Shown here: piece after piece, positions 14,101 to 23,237 of the stretch
Layout: each line of letters begins with the position of its first letter
Numbering within the stretch: the first letter of the stretch is position 1
The notes under the pieces: model-generated
Told to the model about the DNA's origin: nothing
The model's database searches: none
What the model saw: the letters and a program-made list of their open reading frames with translations, nothing else
Made by a program: the position numbers and the translations under genes
Source of the DNA: Colias croceus
Lineage: Eukaryota; Arthropoda; Insecta; Lepidoptera; Pieridae
DNA length: 64,000 nt
Direction: 5' to 3'
Assembly: GCF_905220415.1 (NCBI RefSeq)
Contig: NC_059547.1
Coordinates: 9,808,501-9,872,500 of the forward strand

Positions 14101-17100
14101 TGAACGTGAAATGAAAAAAAAAATTAATTACTTTTACAAAGTTATTTATTACAAATATTTATGTTAATATGTATTATATAATGACACAGGTGTAAAATAT
14201 ATCGTCGGTATTCAAAAATAAAAAATGTGAAACTATGAAATTTGACAAAAAAAGTAACATTGAAAATTCTTTCGCAGGGTAAAGGAGATATAAAAACATG
14301 GTGGTTAGAAGGAGAGGAACACGAGAGGAGGACAAATCCTCTTTTTAAGTACCGTAAGTATATTTCCTATAAAATATTTGTAACAAACTAATTTCTCCGC
14401 GCGGCTTTCCATCGAACTTTTAACCTCTACCACCTACGAATCGGCGTAGCGGGTAAAAATCCGCTCTTATTATAGAAGGTTTTATATTTATTTAAGTGAT
14501 TAATATTATTCTTTTGAAGTTAGTATTTTGTCTAAAATAGCAATAAAGATTGGATTAAATTTCGTATTATTAGAGTATCATTAATTTGAATAAGGAAAAC
14601 ACATAAGTACTACAATATTTCAAGTTTGTTTTGAAGTAACCATGATAGTTGAAGCATCTTCTGCTTCAACAATAAAGTAGAAAGCTTGTAGAAAGAGAAT
14701 TTTGTATTAGTTTAACCTTATTTGGTTAAAAATATCAGAGCCAATTAGTCCAAAACATATAAATACTAGCAGCGCCTATGACTTGGTTCAAAGGAGACCA
14801 TAAGACGCGGTTTTTCCTCTAATATCCTGATTATATAAGAATTTCACGATAAAAAGTTCATGCTGTAAGCTGTGGTCACATATAACCGGTTGTGCATACG
14901 CCAACTTATATATAAAAAACTGTATTTAGCCTAAGTACACATGTAACAACCTTTTGTGATCCTTAAATAAAGAAAATAAAATAAAATTCATGTTGCCAAT
15001 TGCCATATCCTCTACGAGTGAAAGTCAAGTGAAAATTACGTCAACCGTTTCAGGGATATGCCTGGTTTAGAATGACATACGAATGAAATAAAAATAACAA
15101 CCCACCATTATTACTTAGAAATCACAGTACCTAGTTTAATAGGTATTTATTTCAGGAAATGGCGTCGCACTAAATATCAACAAAATATGTTGACACATGA
15201 ATTTTATTCTGTACAAGTGGTCCGCCCCGGCTTCGCCCGTGGTACATATTTCGCAATAAAAGGTAGCCTATGTCCTTTCTCGGGTATCAAAATATCTCCA
15301 TTCCAAATTTCATGCAAATTGGTTCAGTAGTTTAGACGTGATTGAGTAACAGACAGACAGACAGAGTTACTTTCGCATTTATAATATTAGTATGGATTTA
15401 AAATAAACAACATACGGGTCTTAATATTATGTGAAAAAGGCTACTTAACGAGTTTAATCAAAAAATCCTAGTACCTAATCTTTTACTAGGAATTTTTGTT
15501 GATACCGTAACATAGAACTTTTTTAATTTGCTCGGCTCTTTTATATCAACTATCAAAACTATTCGACCGAATTCGATTTCAATCGTATCGAATATTTTCT
15601 TTAGTTTGTGTAGGTATTGGAAAATTTAATAATTGGAGATTTTACGGTCACCTTTAGTATTCATTGCACCTACGTCCATTCAAATATCTATACTAATATT
15701 AAAAAGCTGAAGGGTTTATTTGTTTGGTTTTTAGAACACACTAATCTATCGCTAATCTATCAGGAACTTACGGGTCTTATTTGAAAAATTATTTCTGCAT
15801 TAGATAGATAGTTATATACATCATCAGGCTAAGACCAATAATTAATAGTAGCGAAGCAATGCGGGTAAAACCGCAGGGCACAGCTGCTAGTAATAGATAA
15901 AAACAATAACACGGGAAAATCACAATCTATTTGTATTATGTAATGATCAAGTAGTTAGCCACCAAAACGTCTTATGATTTTATTTATAGGCAAGTATCAA
16001 CTTACCTACCATATCTGATAACGTTGATTCTCTGCTAAAAACGGTTTTTTTTATAAATATACCAGACTAGAGGTCCGCCCCGGCTTCGCCCGTGGTACAT
16101 ATTTCGCAATAAAAGGTTGCTATGTCCTTTCTCGGGTATCAAAATATCTCCATACCAAATTTCATGCAAATTGGTTCAGTAGTTTAGGCTTGATTGAGTA
16201 ACAGACAGACAGACATAGTTGCTTTCGCATTTATAATATTAGTATGGATTACAGATACCAGAATAGAGAAATTGAAGATTAAAACATAACTAACCAAGCA
16301 GGTTTTATATAAACACCATAAAAAACCTAATACACAGAGCAGCGAGCTCGTAATCCTTAAGATTACACATAACACACTCATAACAAACTTTTGATAAATG
16401 TCCTGTTTTTATCACTCAATTCAAGCTGTATCTTATTAATCTTAGCAATTTAAACTTTAAAACTTTCGTTTGTAATCTCTGAAGTTTTGGCAAGTGTTCC
16501 ACTTTACGTTCCAAATTAGGCTTGAATATAATATTTTATATTGGTTTAAAAAGCTAAACGACTTTTTAATATTCCTGTGTAAAAATACTATTTCCTCTAA
16601 CGGCTTCGAACTCGGGTTCGAATACCGCGCAGTGTTCGATTTTTTTCTATTCTTTGAAAATTTCTCGTATGAGTTCATGTCTTTTCGTCTTAACTATATT
16701 ATGATAGTTTTATTTTCAATTATAAGACCCATAAATATTGAGTGAACCAGAATTTAAACAATTTTGAAGTTGTAGGTATATTTTGTAATTATGTAGAGGT
16801 AGAAACTATGTTATTTTTATTTATTTAGCAAACGAATGTTCTTTAATAAATACGATACTGGGTCGTTTATTAATCAATCAGCAATCAAGGAATAGAAAAT
16901 AGATATCCAGTATTAGATTTAGTAGGAAGACTAATATTATTATCTGTTCCAATATTTAATTGAAGAGTAAATTCATGACGACTGAATTTCTACACCTACT
17001 CGTTTATTACTGAGAATGATTTAGTTCTTAATATCACATTATTTTATAATAATTATTAATACCTACATATTTGGATTCAATAAGGTATTCATTAGATATT

Positions 17101-17690
17101 ATTTTTAAAATTGACTGTTCAATTTAAATAATGACTGTTGTTGTTGTTGAGACGTTTTATTCGATCGCGTTGTAACTTGTAACTAATCACAGAGCAAGTA
17201 ACTAATGGTCTAATCAAATTTAACAAGCTTAATTTCTCCTGCCTCTAATTTCATTAACTTCATGTATGGCAACAATATAGATATAATAGACTTAAGACTA
17301 TATAGTAGGTACCTACCTACCATCAATCTAGTCTGATAAAATCCTAGACCTATTCGATAATCCATCCATTTATCTTGCTATAGGTATTCTGTATAATTCT
17401 GCAAAATGCATTTGCTTCATCACATTTTATTATTTACTGTATAACTAATCCTTTTCCTTGACATTCCAGAGCCGGGCGTTCCACAGAGCCCCAAGAGCGA
17501 CATCTACGAGGACTCGCTGTGGAACACCCGGCGCTCGATCGTCAACATCCGCGACCGCGCCCGGCTCTCCTGCGGCGGCTCTCTCGGGCCTGGCTCCGCG
17601 CTGTCCTCCCCCGGGCCCCCCGCTTGCTCCTGCTTCGTGCCCCAACGGGACCACCACTCGGCCCCCGCGGTCTCCTTCTGCGAGGACTGA
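1452..17690 (+). CDS. Receptor-type guanylate cyclase, C-terminal exons (5' part outside window)
   Basis: Five exons join in phase: 1452-1520, 5118-5277, 11433-11635, 14278-14353 and 17470-17690, all with AG acceptors and GT donors. They encode the second half of a class III nucleotide cyclase catalytic domain, which makes cGMP from GTP on the cytoplasmic side of the membrane. Visible hallmarks are VETIGDAYMVVGGLP (metal-binding Asp, guanine-specifying Glu), MPRYCLFGDTVNTAARLES (guanine-specifying Cys, catalytic Asn and Arg) and GKGDIKTWWLEG at the domain end. A Ser/Pro/Cys-rich tail follows and stops at TGA 17688-17690, after SFCED. The layout fits receptor cyclases of the Gyc76C/Gyc32E type better than soluble ones; which paralogue is unsettled. 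The ligand, kinase-homology and dimerisation regions must lie upstream of base 1. The last exon is GC-rich, unlike its introns. A +1 frame stays open past the stop (separate entry). The family call is very sure, the true C-terminus is not. Confidence 0.9.
1797..1941 (+). repeat. Direct repeat copy 1 (MITE-derived)
   Basis: 145 bp repeated at 2455-2599 with about seven differences. The left part (from 1749, GGGCTGACTTTTCAATCCTT) is the terminal repeat of the MITE family seen complete at 5985 and 9823. Confidence 0.8.
1950..2441 (+). repeat. SINE-like repeat with (GTCT)n tract
   Basis: Contains GGGGGTGTTACTGGATCGAT, a (GTCT)n microsatellite at 2063-2107, GTTCGATTTCGATGAAAC and ends GTCGCGGGCGGAAGCTAG. 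Related copies at 7881-8060 and 52364-52606. Confidence 0.75.
2455..2599 (+). repeat. Direct repeat copy 2
   Basis: Second copy of 1797-1941, offset 658 bases, lacking the MITE left end. The two copies bracket a GTCTGTCTG-type repeat. Confidence 0.8.
5985..6419. mobile_element. MITE with TTA duplication, carrying a nested hAT MITE
   Basis: Ends GGGCTGATTTTTCAATCCTT and, reversed, GGGCCGATTTTTCAATCCTT; TTA at 5982-5984 and 6420-6422. Interrupted at 6037-6316. A related uninterrupted copy lies at 9823-9990. Confidence 0.85.
6037..6316. mobile_element. Nested hAT-type MITE with 8-bp duplication
   Basis: Inverted ends CAGTGCCGTCTTTA on both sides; CGTATGAA is duplicated at 6029-6036 and 6317-6324. 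Inside are GC-rich blocks such as GGCAGGGCCCGCAGGGCCCT. An 8-bp duplication with CAG ends fits the hAT superfamily. No transposase frame. Confidence 0.88.
7008..7193 (+). repeat. SINE-like repeat, 'cgccccggcttcgcccg' family
   Basis: Starts TAGCGGTCCGCCCCGG and ends TTATAATATTAGTGTAG, the usual 3' end of this family. Confidence 0.75.
7198..7390 (+). repeat. SINE-like repeat related to the previous one
   Basis: CGCCCGGGGCTTCGCCCACT, then AAACCTTCCTCTTGAATCAC and CGTTGCGTAGTTTTTAAGAT. Relatives at 39825-39945 (+) and 56925-57050 (-). Confidence 0.6.
7881..8060 (+). repeat. Truncated SINE-like repeat with GTCT tract
   Basis: Shares GATCTGTAGAATGGTCAATT and GGGGGTGTTACTGGATCGAT with the copy at 1950 and breaks off after the GTCTGTCTG run. 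Confidence 0.7.
8279..8338. repeat. 60-bp perfect palindrome without spacer
   Basis: The arm GTAAGTGCGAGCGCGAGGAT plus ten more bases is followed at once by its exact reverse complement; centre between 8308 and 8309. Confidence 0.95.
8484..8619. repeat. Fold-back element with 15-bp perfect inverted ends
   Basis: AAGCTATTGCATAGC at 8484-8498 and GCTATGCAATAGCTT at 8605-8619 enclose a GC-rich core. Part of a larger unidentified repeat that seems to run from about 8339 to 8700. Confidence 0.7.
9262..9440 (+). repeat. SINE-like repeat, 'actactggtc' family, 3'-truncated
   Basis: GCTAATTTCAGGAACTACGG, TCCGATTTGGAATATTATTT and GAGGAAGGCTATGATGTATC. Confidence 0.65.
9823..9990. mobile_element. MITE, uninterrupted relative of 5985-6419
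   Basis: Ends GGGTCGATTTTTCAATGC and, reversed, GGGCCGATTTTTCAATGC; 3-bp duplication TCA at 9820-9822 and 9991-9993. Shares the internal CGAATAA and GTATTCTAATTG stretches and lacks the hAT insert. Confidence 0.85.
10414..10632 (+). repeat. SINE-like repeat, 'ctagctttctacccgcggc' type
   Basis: CCCGCGGCATCGCCCGCGCA, CATGCAAATTGGTTCAGTAG, an ACAGACAGACAGACAG tract and TTATAATATTAGTATGGAT end. Confidence 0.7.
10735..10855 (+). repeat. LINE 3' tail with hairpin
   Basis: CTTGGAAGAAATTGCTTGAA, GCAATAAAGCCGCCTTTTGT and an AAATAAATAAATAAATA end. The hairpin is at 10750-10764. Confidence 0.6.
11085..11195 (+). repeat. LINE 3' tail with hairpin
   Basis: Hairpin ATCACTACATAGTGAT at 11090-11105 followed by AAGGTCGCCCTTTGT and a GCACAATAAAGTGTTAAAAA end. 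Confidence 0.6.
11190..11356 (-). repeat. SINE-like repeat, 'actactggtc' family
   Basis: Reverse orientation; GGGCTATCTAACACCAAAAG and TCGGACCAGTAGTTCCTGAG. Confidence 0.7.
11680..11795 (+). repeat. LINE 3' tail fragment with hairpin in intron just after a cyclase exon
   Basis: TTGGATGAAATCGCTCAAGA, GCGATAAAGCCGCTCTATGT. Hairpin at 11698-11713. Begins about 45 bases after the exon 11433-11635. Confidence 0.55.
11934..12725 (+). mobile_element. LINE 3' end, heavily 5'-truncated
   Basis: The last roughly 120 codons of an ORF2 (CPFPKTKSRFAQKHYNVVAP, RLYNIINKELKLKKVN, stop at 12297-12299) are followed by a (CA)n-rich tract at 12388-12500 and a 3' UTR with inverted arms (GGAGAAGCCTCTGGCTCC / GGGAGCCAAAGGATTC region) ending in AATAAAGAATTTTTATTTATTT. 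Truncation point is near 11930. It belongs to the same broad clade as the LINE at 23238 but is a different family. Confidence 0.8.
12388..12500. repeat. (CA)n microsatellite inside LINE 3' region
   Basis: Interrupted CACACA run directly downstream of the LINE ORF end; a comparable run follows the ORF of the other LINE at 26035. Confidence 0.85.
12902..13179. mobile_element. Probable MITE with GGAGACGACACC-type inverted ends
   Basis: TATGGAGGAGACACCACG near 12923 and, reversed, TATGGAGACGACACCGCC ending near 13179. The left part, including ATTGAGATAATATTA, recurs at 62557. Confidence 0.55.
13378..13534 (+). repeat. SINE-like repeat, 'cgccccggcttcgcccg' family
   Basis: TAGCAGTCCGCCCCGGCTTC, ACCATCCTCGTACTTCAAGG and a TTTTTATATATAGAGA end. 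Confidence 0.75.
15216..15397 (+). repeat. SINE-like repeat, 'cgccccggcttcgcccg' family
   Basis: AGTGGTCCGCCCCGGCTTCG through ACAGACAGACAGACAG to ATATTAGTATGGAT. Confidence 0.8.
15686..15890 (+). repeat. SINE-like repeat, 'actactggtc' family
   Basis: TATCTATACTAATATTAAAA start and a GGGTAAAACCGCAGGGCACA end. Confidence 0.7.
16066..16249 (+). repeat. SINE-like repeat, 'cgccccggcttcgcccg' family
   Basis: AGAGGTCCGCCCCGGCTTCG to ATATTAGTATGGAT; nearly the same as the copies at 15216 and 44205. Confidence 0.8.
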
Positions 17691-17919
17691 CGCTAACCTA
17701 GCCGCAAGTAAGCTGAGCTTCGGCTCCTCGGACCGCGGCGTGATGGTGCACTGCGGACGCATCTGCGGCCCCATATGCGCAACGTCGAACAGCTCGCTCG
17801 ACTTATATAGCTTTAACGACGGCGACAGGGTCGGGGGTGATGACGCCGATGAGAGGATTAGACTGCTCAACGCTATGAAGCGTTTGTACTGCTTGGAGTA
17901 TGATTATAATAATGTGTAG
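17689..17919 (+). other. Coding-like +1 frame directly after the guanylate cyclase stop
   Basis: After GAG GAC TGA the frame shifted by +1 stays open for 76 codons to TAG 17917-17919. It reads DANLAASKLSFGSSDRG, later ICATSNSSLDLYSFNDG and finally ADERIRLLNAMKRLYCLEYD. Low-complexity GC bias could explain openness in the first part, but the last 35 codons are not GC-biased and look like real protein. Possibilities are programmed +1 frameshifting, a single-base insertion in the assembly or the allele, a different splice site, or 3' UTR. I cannot tell these apart from sequence alone. Confidence 0.5.
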
Positions 17920-18090
17920 GTGGCTTTTTCCTTTGCGATGTAATAGTTCTAGGTAGCCATGATATCTTAAAGTAGGTACTATTATTTCCAGTATCGTAAA
18001 GTTATGGCACTAGACGTCATTTTTCCACTCTGGAAATAATACTGCTTTAACACGTTTTGGTATGGGGGGTTGGAGGTTATTATTGTTTAC

Positions 18091-18258
18091 TAGCGGTCCG
18101 CCCCGGCTTCGCCCGTGGTACATATTAACGTTTTCTCTACATAAGAACCATCCTCGTACTTCAAGGAATATAATAAAAAAAGAATTATCGAAATCGGTTC
18201 AGCCGTTCTCGAGTTATGGAATTACAACGAAAAGTGGCATTGATTTTTATATATTAGA
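18091..18258 (+). repeat. SINE-like repeat, tandem copy 1
   Basis: TAGCGGTCCGCCCCGGCTTC to TTTTTATATATTAGA. Identical at every base to the next copy. Confidence 0.92.
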
Positions 18259-18259
18259 C

Positions 18260-18427
18260 TAGCGGTCCGCCCCGGCTTCGCCCGTGGTACATATTAACGT
18301 TTTCTCTACATAAGAACCATCCTCGTACTTCAAGGAATATAATAAAAAAAGAATTATCGAAATCGGTTCAGCCGTTCTCGAGTTATGGAATTACAACGAA
18401 AAGTGGCATTGATTTTTATATATTAGA
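18260..18427 (+). repeat. SINE-like repeat, tandem copy 2
   Basis: Exact head-to-tail copy of 18091-18258 with a 169-base period. Confidence 0.92.
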
Positions 18428-21244
18428 GAAGAGAAGAATAAGCATATTTGTTAAGACGGTGTTGTTCTTAAGAGTGTGATGATGAAATACATACGATTAA
18501 GATTATTATATTTTGCATTTATTACTTATAATAGGTAGGTACTAGGTATGCTTATGAAACGTCTTTGAGCTTTGATTAAAACACAAACACGGAACTCAGA
18601 TTATATTTACGACAGCAGGATAAATTTTATGTAAGATCATTATTAATGGTGTTTCAAGATTCAAAATGAATCTCCAATAATAGGTACCTACTTACTTACC
18701 TTAGATATCAAAATAATATAATGTTTACATAATAAAACCCCAGGATATGATAAACTCCGACTGACACGACATCTTAATATACCTAAGCTTGTGGATCTCA
18801 TTTTCGCTTTAGCAATTTAAAAAATATATTAAATACCTATTAAGTACTGATTCTATCTTGATATAATATTATTATATACAAGATAAAAGCCGGCTTCTTC
18901 AATTCCTCACTAAAAATAGAATAATTGCGGAATATTTTTCAATTACATTTGAAGGATGAATATTGAATACTGAATGTCCTTCTGCCATAAATTTAATTAT
19001 GGGAGTAAATTATATCTTCAGTAAATTAAATGTACAATTTGTATTTACCAGGGTACTTTATTAACCATGCCATTTATTTCTTGTTTATTTATGACATATT
19101 GAAAAAAATAAATAAAATAAATACATATCCATTCAATTTAGGTGTAATGATTATAATCATTAAAAAAAAATTCAAAGCTTACATACTGAGACTGACTGTA
19201 ACTTCTGCACAAAAAAATAGCCGCAAACAATTTAAATTCACACCATTCTTTAACAAAAACAAAATTTCGGCCAGTGTGATTTTAACAAAGGATATACAAT
19301 AACATTTCAGTTTACACTAAAAGCTTGGTTTTGGCGGGAACAAAACACTTTTTTTTTTCTATTGCCTATTTCTTTTTTACAAAATTGCCAGCCAGCAAAA
19401 ATAGGTAAATTATAATAAATTGTAAGCTGATAATTAATTATTAAATGTTGTGTGGAAGAGCGAACGAGAAAAACGAATATAACGCGGGATCAAATATTTA
19501 GAGAGACGAATGGATTAAACTTATAAGATTGATAGAAAATAATATGTATTAATTGTATTAAATATAAGTAGATAGTATGCTGTAAGGTATTGCTTAGGTC
19601 ATATTAATTCGTATATGAAATAACTACGTACAATTTTTATCACATAAATACGTACCTATTTAAGATGTTTAAGGATTAATTATTGTAATTTAAATGTAAT
19701 ATTCTGTGTTTAGAAAATATATTAATATTAATGTCCAAATTAATAAACTTAATTCTCTGTTACACTGTACACAATTCTTACGTAATAAAGTGAAATTTTG
19801 GCGCGAAAATAACACTTAGAAAAAATAATACAATAACAACATAATATTTTCATGCATATCGTTTATTTCACAGACATATCGAAGGCTTTGGCCACATTGG
19901 CCTTATAACGTTAAAATGTATTCAAATCATGTGTGTCCATGACCGATTATTTATTTTTTCTTACCTCATTCGGAATTCTAGCGTTGTCTGTGGTCACGAG
20001 ATAAGGTTCTTTACAGAAGGTTACAACATAATCCTGTAGTTTTCTGTGCTCTATTTTTATTACATAGTCAGCACATTATAATTTATATATTTATTGAATA
20101 ACTGATTTAATTCATAACTTTTACGGAATTGTACAGATACATATTTCCATTTAAAATCAATTCTATAAATTTATGATAATATAAAATTGAGCTTTACCTA
20201 CTCAAGAATCCCTTCTGTAGTCCACAGCAACTATACCCTCATAATCAGAAATTCGTCTTTTAATTTTTCATTTCAATGGTTTTCTACCGAGCCGTGTAGC
20301 GTGAAGTCACGTGTCCCATAAGGATACATCTTTTTCACTGATCGATTTTTTTACGGTAGAATTTTTTTCCATCTGTCATGACAAACTATTTTTTTTCAAA
20401 GATTTTATTATACTAATTATGAAAAAGTGATGTTGACTGATATCTCGTATTTATAAGATTTTTATGATTTTGTATGATGTGTTTGAATATACCTAAAATA
20501 CTGTAAGAATGCTCATATTTCAGATTTCATAATAGCAAAAAATTCAATTAATTCAAAAATTTTGCTCAAGCCAAAATAATGTACCTATTGAATTAAGATT
20601 ATTTCCCCATAGGCCGAGTAGGCGAGGGCCTAGAGCTATTAGCACAGGCAAAAAAAAGTGCTTAAACATACATTTGAGAGTTACAACATAGTGAAAAGTA
20701 GGTTTATTCCATGCAAGATATTATACACAGCTTTAGATAATAAACTTACATAGTTACTTAGCTAGTTCTAAAACAATTTTCTTAACCCTTTAACGTCAAA
20801 ATATATTTTTCGTTTGAGATTTTAATTGGTGCCTTGTTAAAACATTTACATTGCCTTCCTTTGTTGTTCGTTAATTATTTTTGTAAAAGGAGTAAACAAA
20901 AAACAATCTGTATACGAAACTATAATATTTTCTCTGTTTCAAGGCCGTTGCCGTTTTAATAATTCCATTGATAATCTTTGATCCTAAAAGAAAAGGGATT
21001 AGATATGATTTGATATACTTAAGTTAAGGAAATATGAGTAAATGCACTTGTTCACAAAATACTTATCTGATATTTAGTTTTATGGCATTTGAATGATTTA
21101 GAAATGAGAAATTATAAAAGAAAAAATTCGATCACGAGGCGGGTGTCGAACCCGCGTCTTTTGCCTAGTGCCATTTTTTAAAATAGTAACCTATACTTTT
21201 TAACCTGTCTGCTTATACCTATATGATTAAACGCTAAACACATA

Positions 21245-21446
21245 TCTATACTAATGTTATAAAGCTGAAAAGTTTGTTTGTTTGTTTGTTTGAACGCGCT
21301 AATCTCAGGAACTACTGGTCCGATTTGAAAAATTCTTTCGGTGTTAGATACCTAGCCCATTTAGCGAGGAAGGCTATATTATATTATCATCTCGCTAAGA
21401 TCATCAGGAGCTGAGCACTGCGGGTAAAACCGCGTAGCACAGCTAG
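21245..21446 (+). repeat. SINE-like repeat, 'actactggtc' family
   Basis: ATCTATACTAATGTTATAAA start, (GTTT)n tract, GGTAAAACCGCGTAGCACAG end. Confidence 0.75.
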
Positions 21447-21751
21447 TTTTATTAATAAGTACACACTACACAGATATTATATAAATATTAAATTTTCGAG
21501 AGATTGCACTGAAATATGATTTCCTTTTTAATATGAGATGAGCATAATAATTTATGCAAACACGCATTATCGTTTTATACTCTCTATAAAATTACCCATG
21601 AATTTTATATCTTACGATAACATTAATTTTAAATGTAGGGTTAAATTAAAAAAATACAGGAAAAACAACGAAATGCCTATGGTTCATGCCAAGTGCCCAT
21701 ATCCGTTTTGGGGGTAGTCACGAATTATTTTGACAAAAAAATATATAGGTA

Positions 21752-21800
21752 TATATACCGGCCGAATTGATAACCTCCTCCTTTTTTTTGAAGTCGGTTA
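21752..21800 (+). repeat. Fragment of TTGAAGTCGGTTA-ending repeat
   Basis: ACCGGCCGAATTGATAACCT then CCTCCTTTTTTTTGAAGTCG; matches the copies at 890 and 36096. Confidence 0.7.
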
Positions 21801-22011
21801 CAAAATAATACATCACAGAGCAATATAGGTAGTATAATTGCACTCTTGCATATTTTGATGTGCCAATTAAAAAATAAAATCATCCCATTTAAGAAACAAC
21901 ATTATTTTATAGGGAAATAAATGACCCACTAAAATCTGTGTATTTCAGTTGTTTCGATAAAAATATCCTTTACCTATATCGGTGATGAATTTTGTATGAA
22001 ATAAATAAAAC

Positions 22012-22588
22012 CGGCCAAGTGCGAGTCGGGCTCGCGCACAAAGGGTTCCGTAGCAGCAAATATAATAAATTACAGTTAAATCAACCTATCTCAAAAACTA
22101 TAAGAGATACTTTGATCAAACCAAAAATCGTTGAAAGAGTTAATTAGCATGCATCACCTCTATTTTTTTTAGAATTTTATACCCCGTAGTTATAAAAATA
22201 GAGGGGGGGGGACATACTTTTTACGACTTTGAGAGCTGATATCTCAAAAACCGTTCACTTTAATAAAAATGTTTTTTAGAAAACTTTATATCATTTTAAA
22301 AGACCTTTCCATTGATACCCCACACGGGTATGTACATCGAAAAAAAAAATTTCATCCCTCAGTTACATGTATGGGGGGCCCCACCCCCAATTCTTTTTTT
22401 TACTATTTAGTGTCATATTTTTGTAGCGGTTCATACAACACATATTCCCATCAAATTTCATCACTGTAGTACTTATAGTTTCCGAGTAAATCGGCTGTGA
22501 CAGACGGACAGACGGACAGACGGACAGACGGACATGACGAAACTATAAGGGTTCCGTTTTTGCCATTTTGGCTACGGAACCCTAAAAA
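22012..22588. repeat. Repeat with GGGTTCCGTA / TACGGAACCC ends
   Basis: GGCCAAGTGCGAGTCGGGCT and AAAGGGTTCCGTAGCAGC at one end, (GACGGACA)n and TTTTGGCTACGGAACCCT at the other. A widespread lepidopteran family; its class is uncertain to me. Confidence 0.7.
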
Positions 22589-22922
22589 TGCCAAGGTTCG
22601 AAGAGCTTTTTGTATAATAATAGGTAAAATTTAAACACGCTGACAAAGGATAGGAAAATTTCTATAGAAATTCAATCGATTTGAAGGTCTCAGAAAATCA
22701 CTGGAGTAGGTAAACCACTAAGCATTAAACGTTCTTTGAAAGCTTTGTAGTCGAATTAGACACAATACTGGCAAATACAATGGAAAAAAATACGTGTTTC
22801 GAAATATAACTCTTACCAATTGCCATCGCGAATTATTTAAAAATAATTCACTTCAATCCGTTATGAATACACGAATATTATTAATTCAATTTACCTAAAT
22901 ATAATTCGAATAACCGTGAACC

Positions 22923-23148
22923 AGGCTGGTTGCAGAGCTTGACCGACCATCAGTGCGTACGTCAGTCGCGCTTGTCATATGTATGAAAATTTATAAAACC
23001 ACATAAAACCTTTCATAGCTAGACCGACCATACGCACGCGTATTGTCATGCGCATTAGTGTCATAGTCATACAATTGTTGATGCGTATTGTCAGGACCAC
23101 AGGACCGACGGTACGCACTGACGGTCGGTCAAGCTCTGCAACCAGCCT
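22923..23148. mobile_element. MITE with long inverted ends
   Basis: AGGCTGGTTGCAGAGCTTGA opens and its near-complement (ending TCAAGCTCTGCAACCAGCCT) closes. A second copy lies at 40968-41146. Confidence 0.8.
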
Positions 23149-23237
23149 TATTTCTCTATTTATAATTAATTGCTTATAATTAGATTTTAAGTAGTTAAAT
23201 AAGTATCATAAGTTAACTAAATGTTCGATGTTTGTGA

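Larger units (their letters stand above)
14354..17469. other. Intron of guanylate cyclase gene
   Basis: AT-rich, with three SINE-like copies (15216, 15686, 16066). Nothing coding is apparent. Confidence 0.6.
17920..23237. other. Intergenic region between guanylate cyclase and the LINE
   Basis: AT-rich with the listed repeats; 18428-21240 and 21801-22010 show no gene or clear element. On the minus strand 21125-21165 carries a GGGTTCGACACC box resembling a Pol III B box, perhaps from a tRNA-derived SINE. Confidence 0.5.

Noticed and set aside
17445..17870. Long open frame on the minus strand opposite the last cyclase exon, and a second plus frame from 17519
   Set aside because: GC-rich coding sequence leaves other frames open by chance; the composition is proline/arginine/glycine-rich and matches no family.
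19030..19302. 90-codon open frame in intergenic DNA
   Set aside because: AT-rich composition dominated by Ile, Lys, Phe and Tyr, no motif, no splice context.
21125..21165. tRNA-like T-arm with GGGTTCGACACCCGC on the minus strand
   Set aside because: No acceptor stem or anticodon arm can be built; at best a B box of a tRNA-derived SINE. The same applies to GGTTTGAATGTCC near 26680 and GGGTTCGATGC near 56520.
22500..22535. Regular GACGGACA repeats, considered as a CRISPR-like array
   Set aside because: The repeats have no spacers and are a microsatellite inside a common dispersed repeat.
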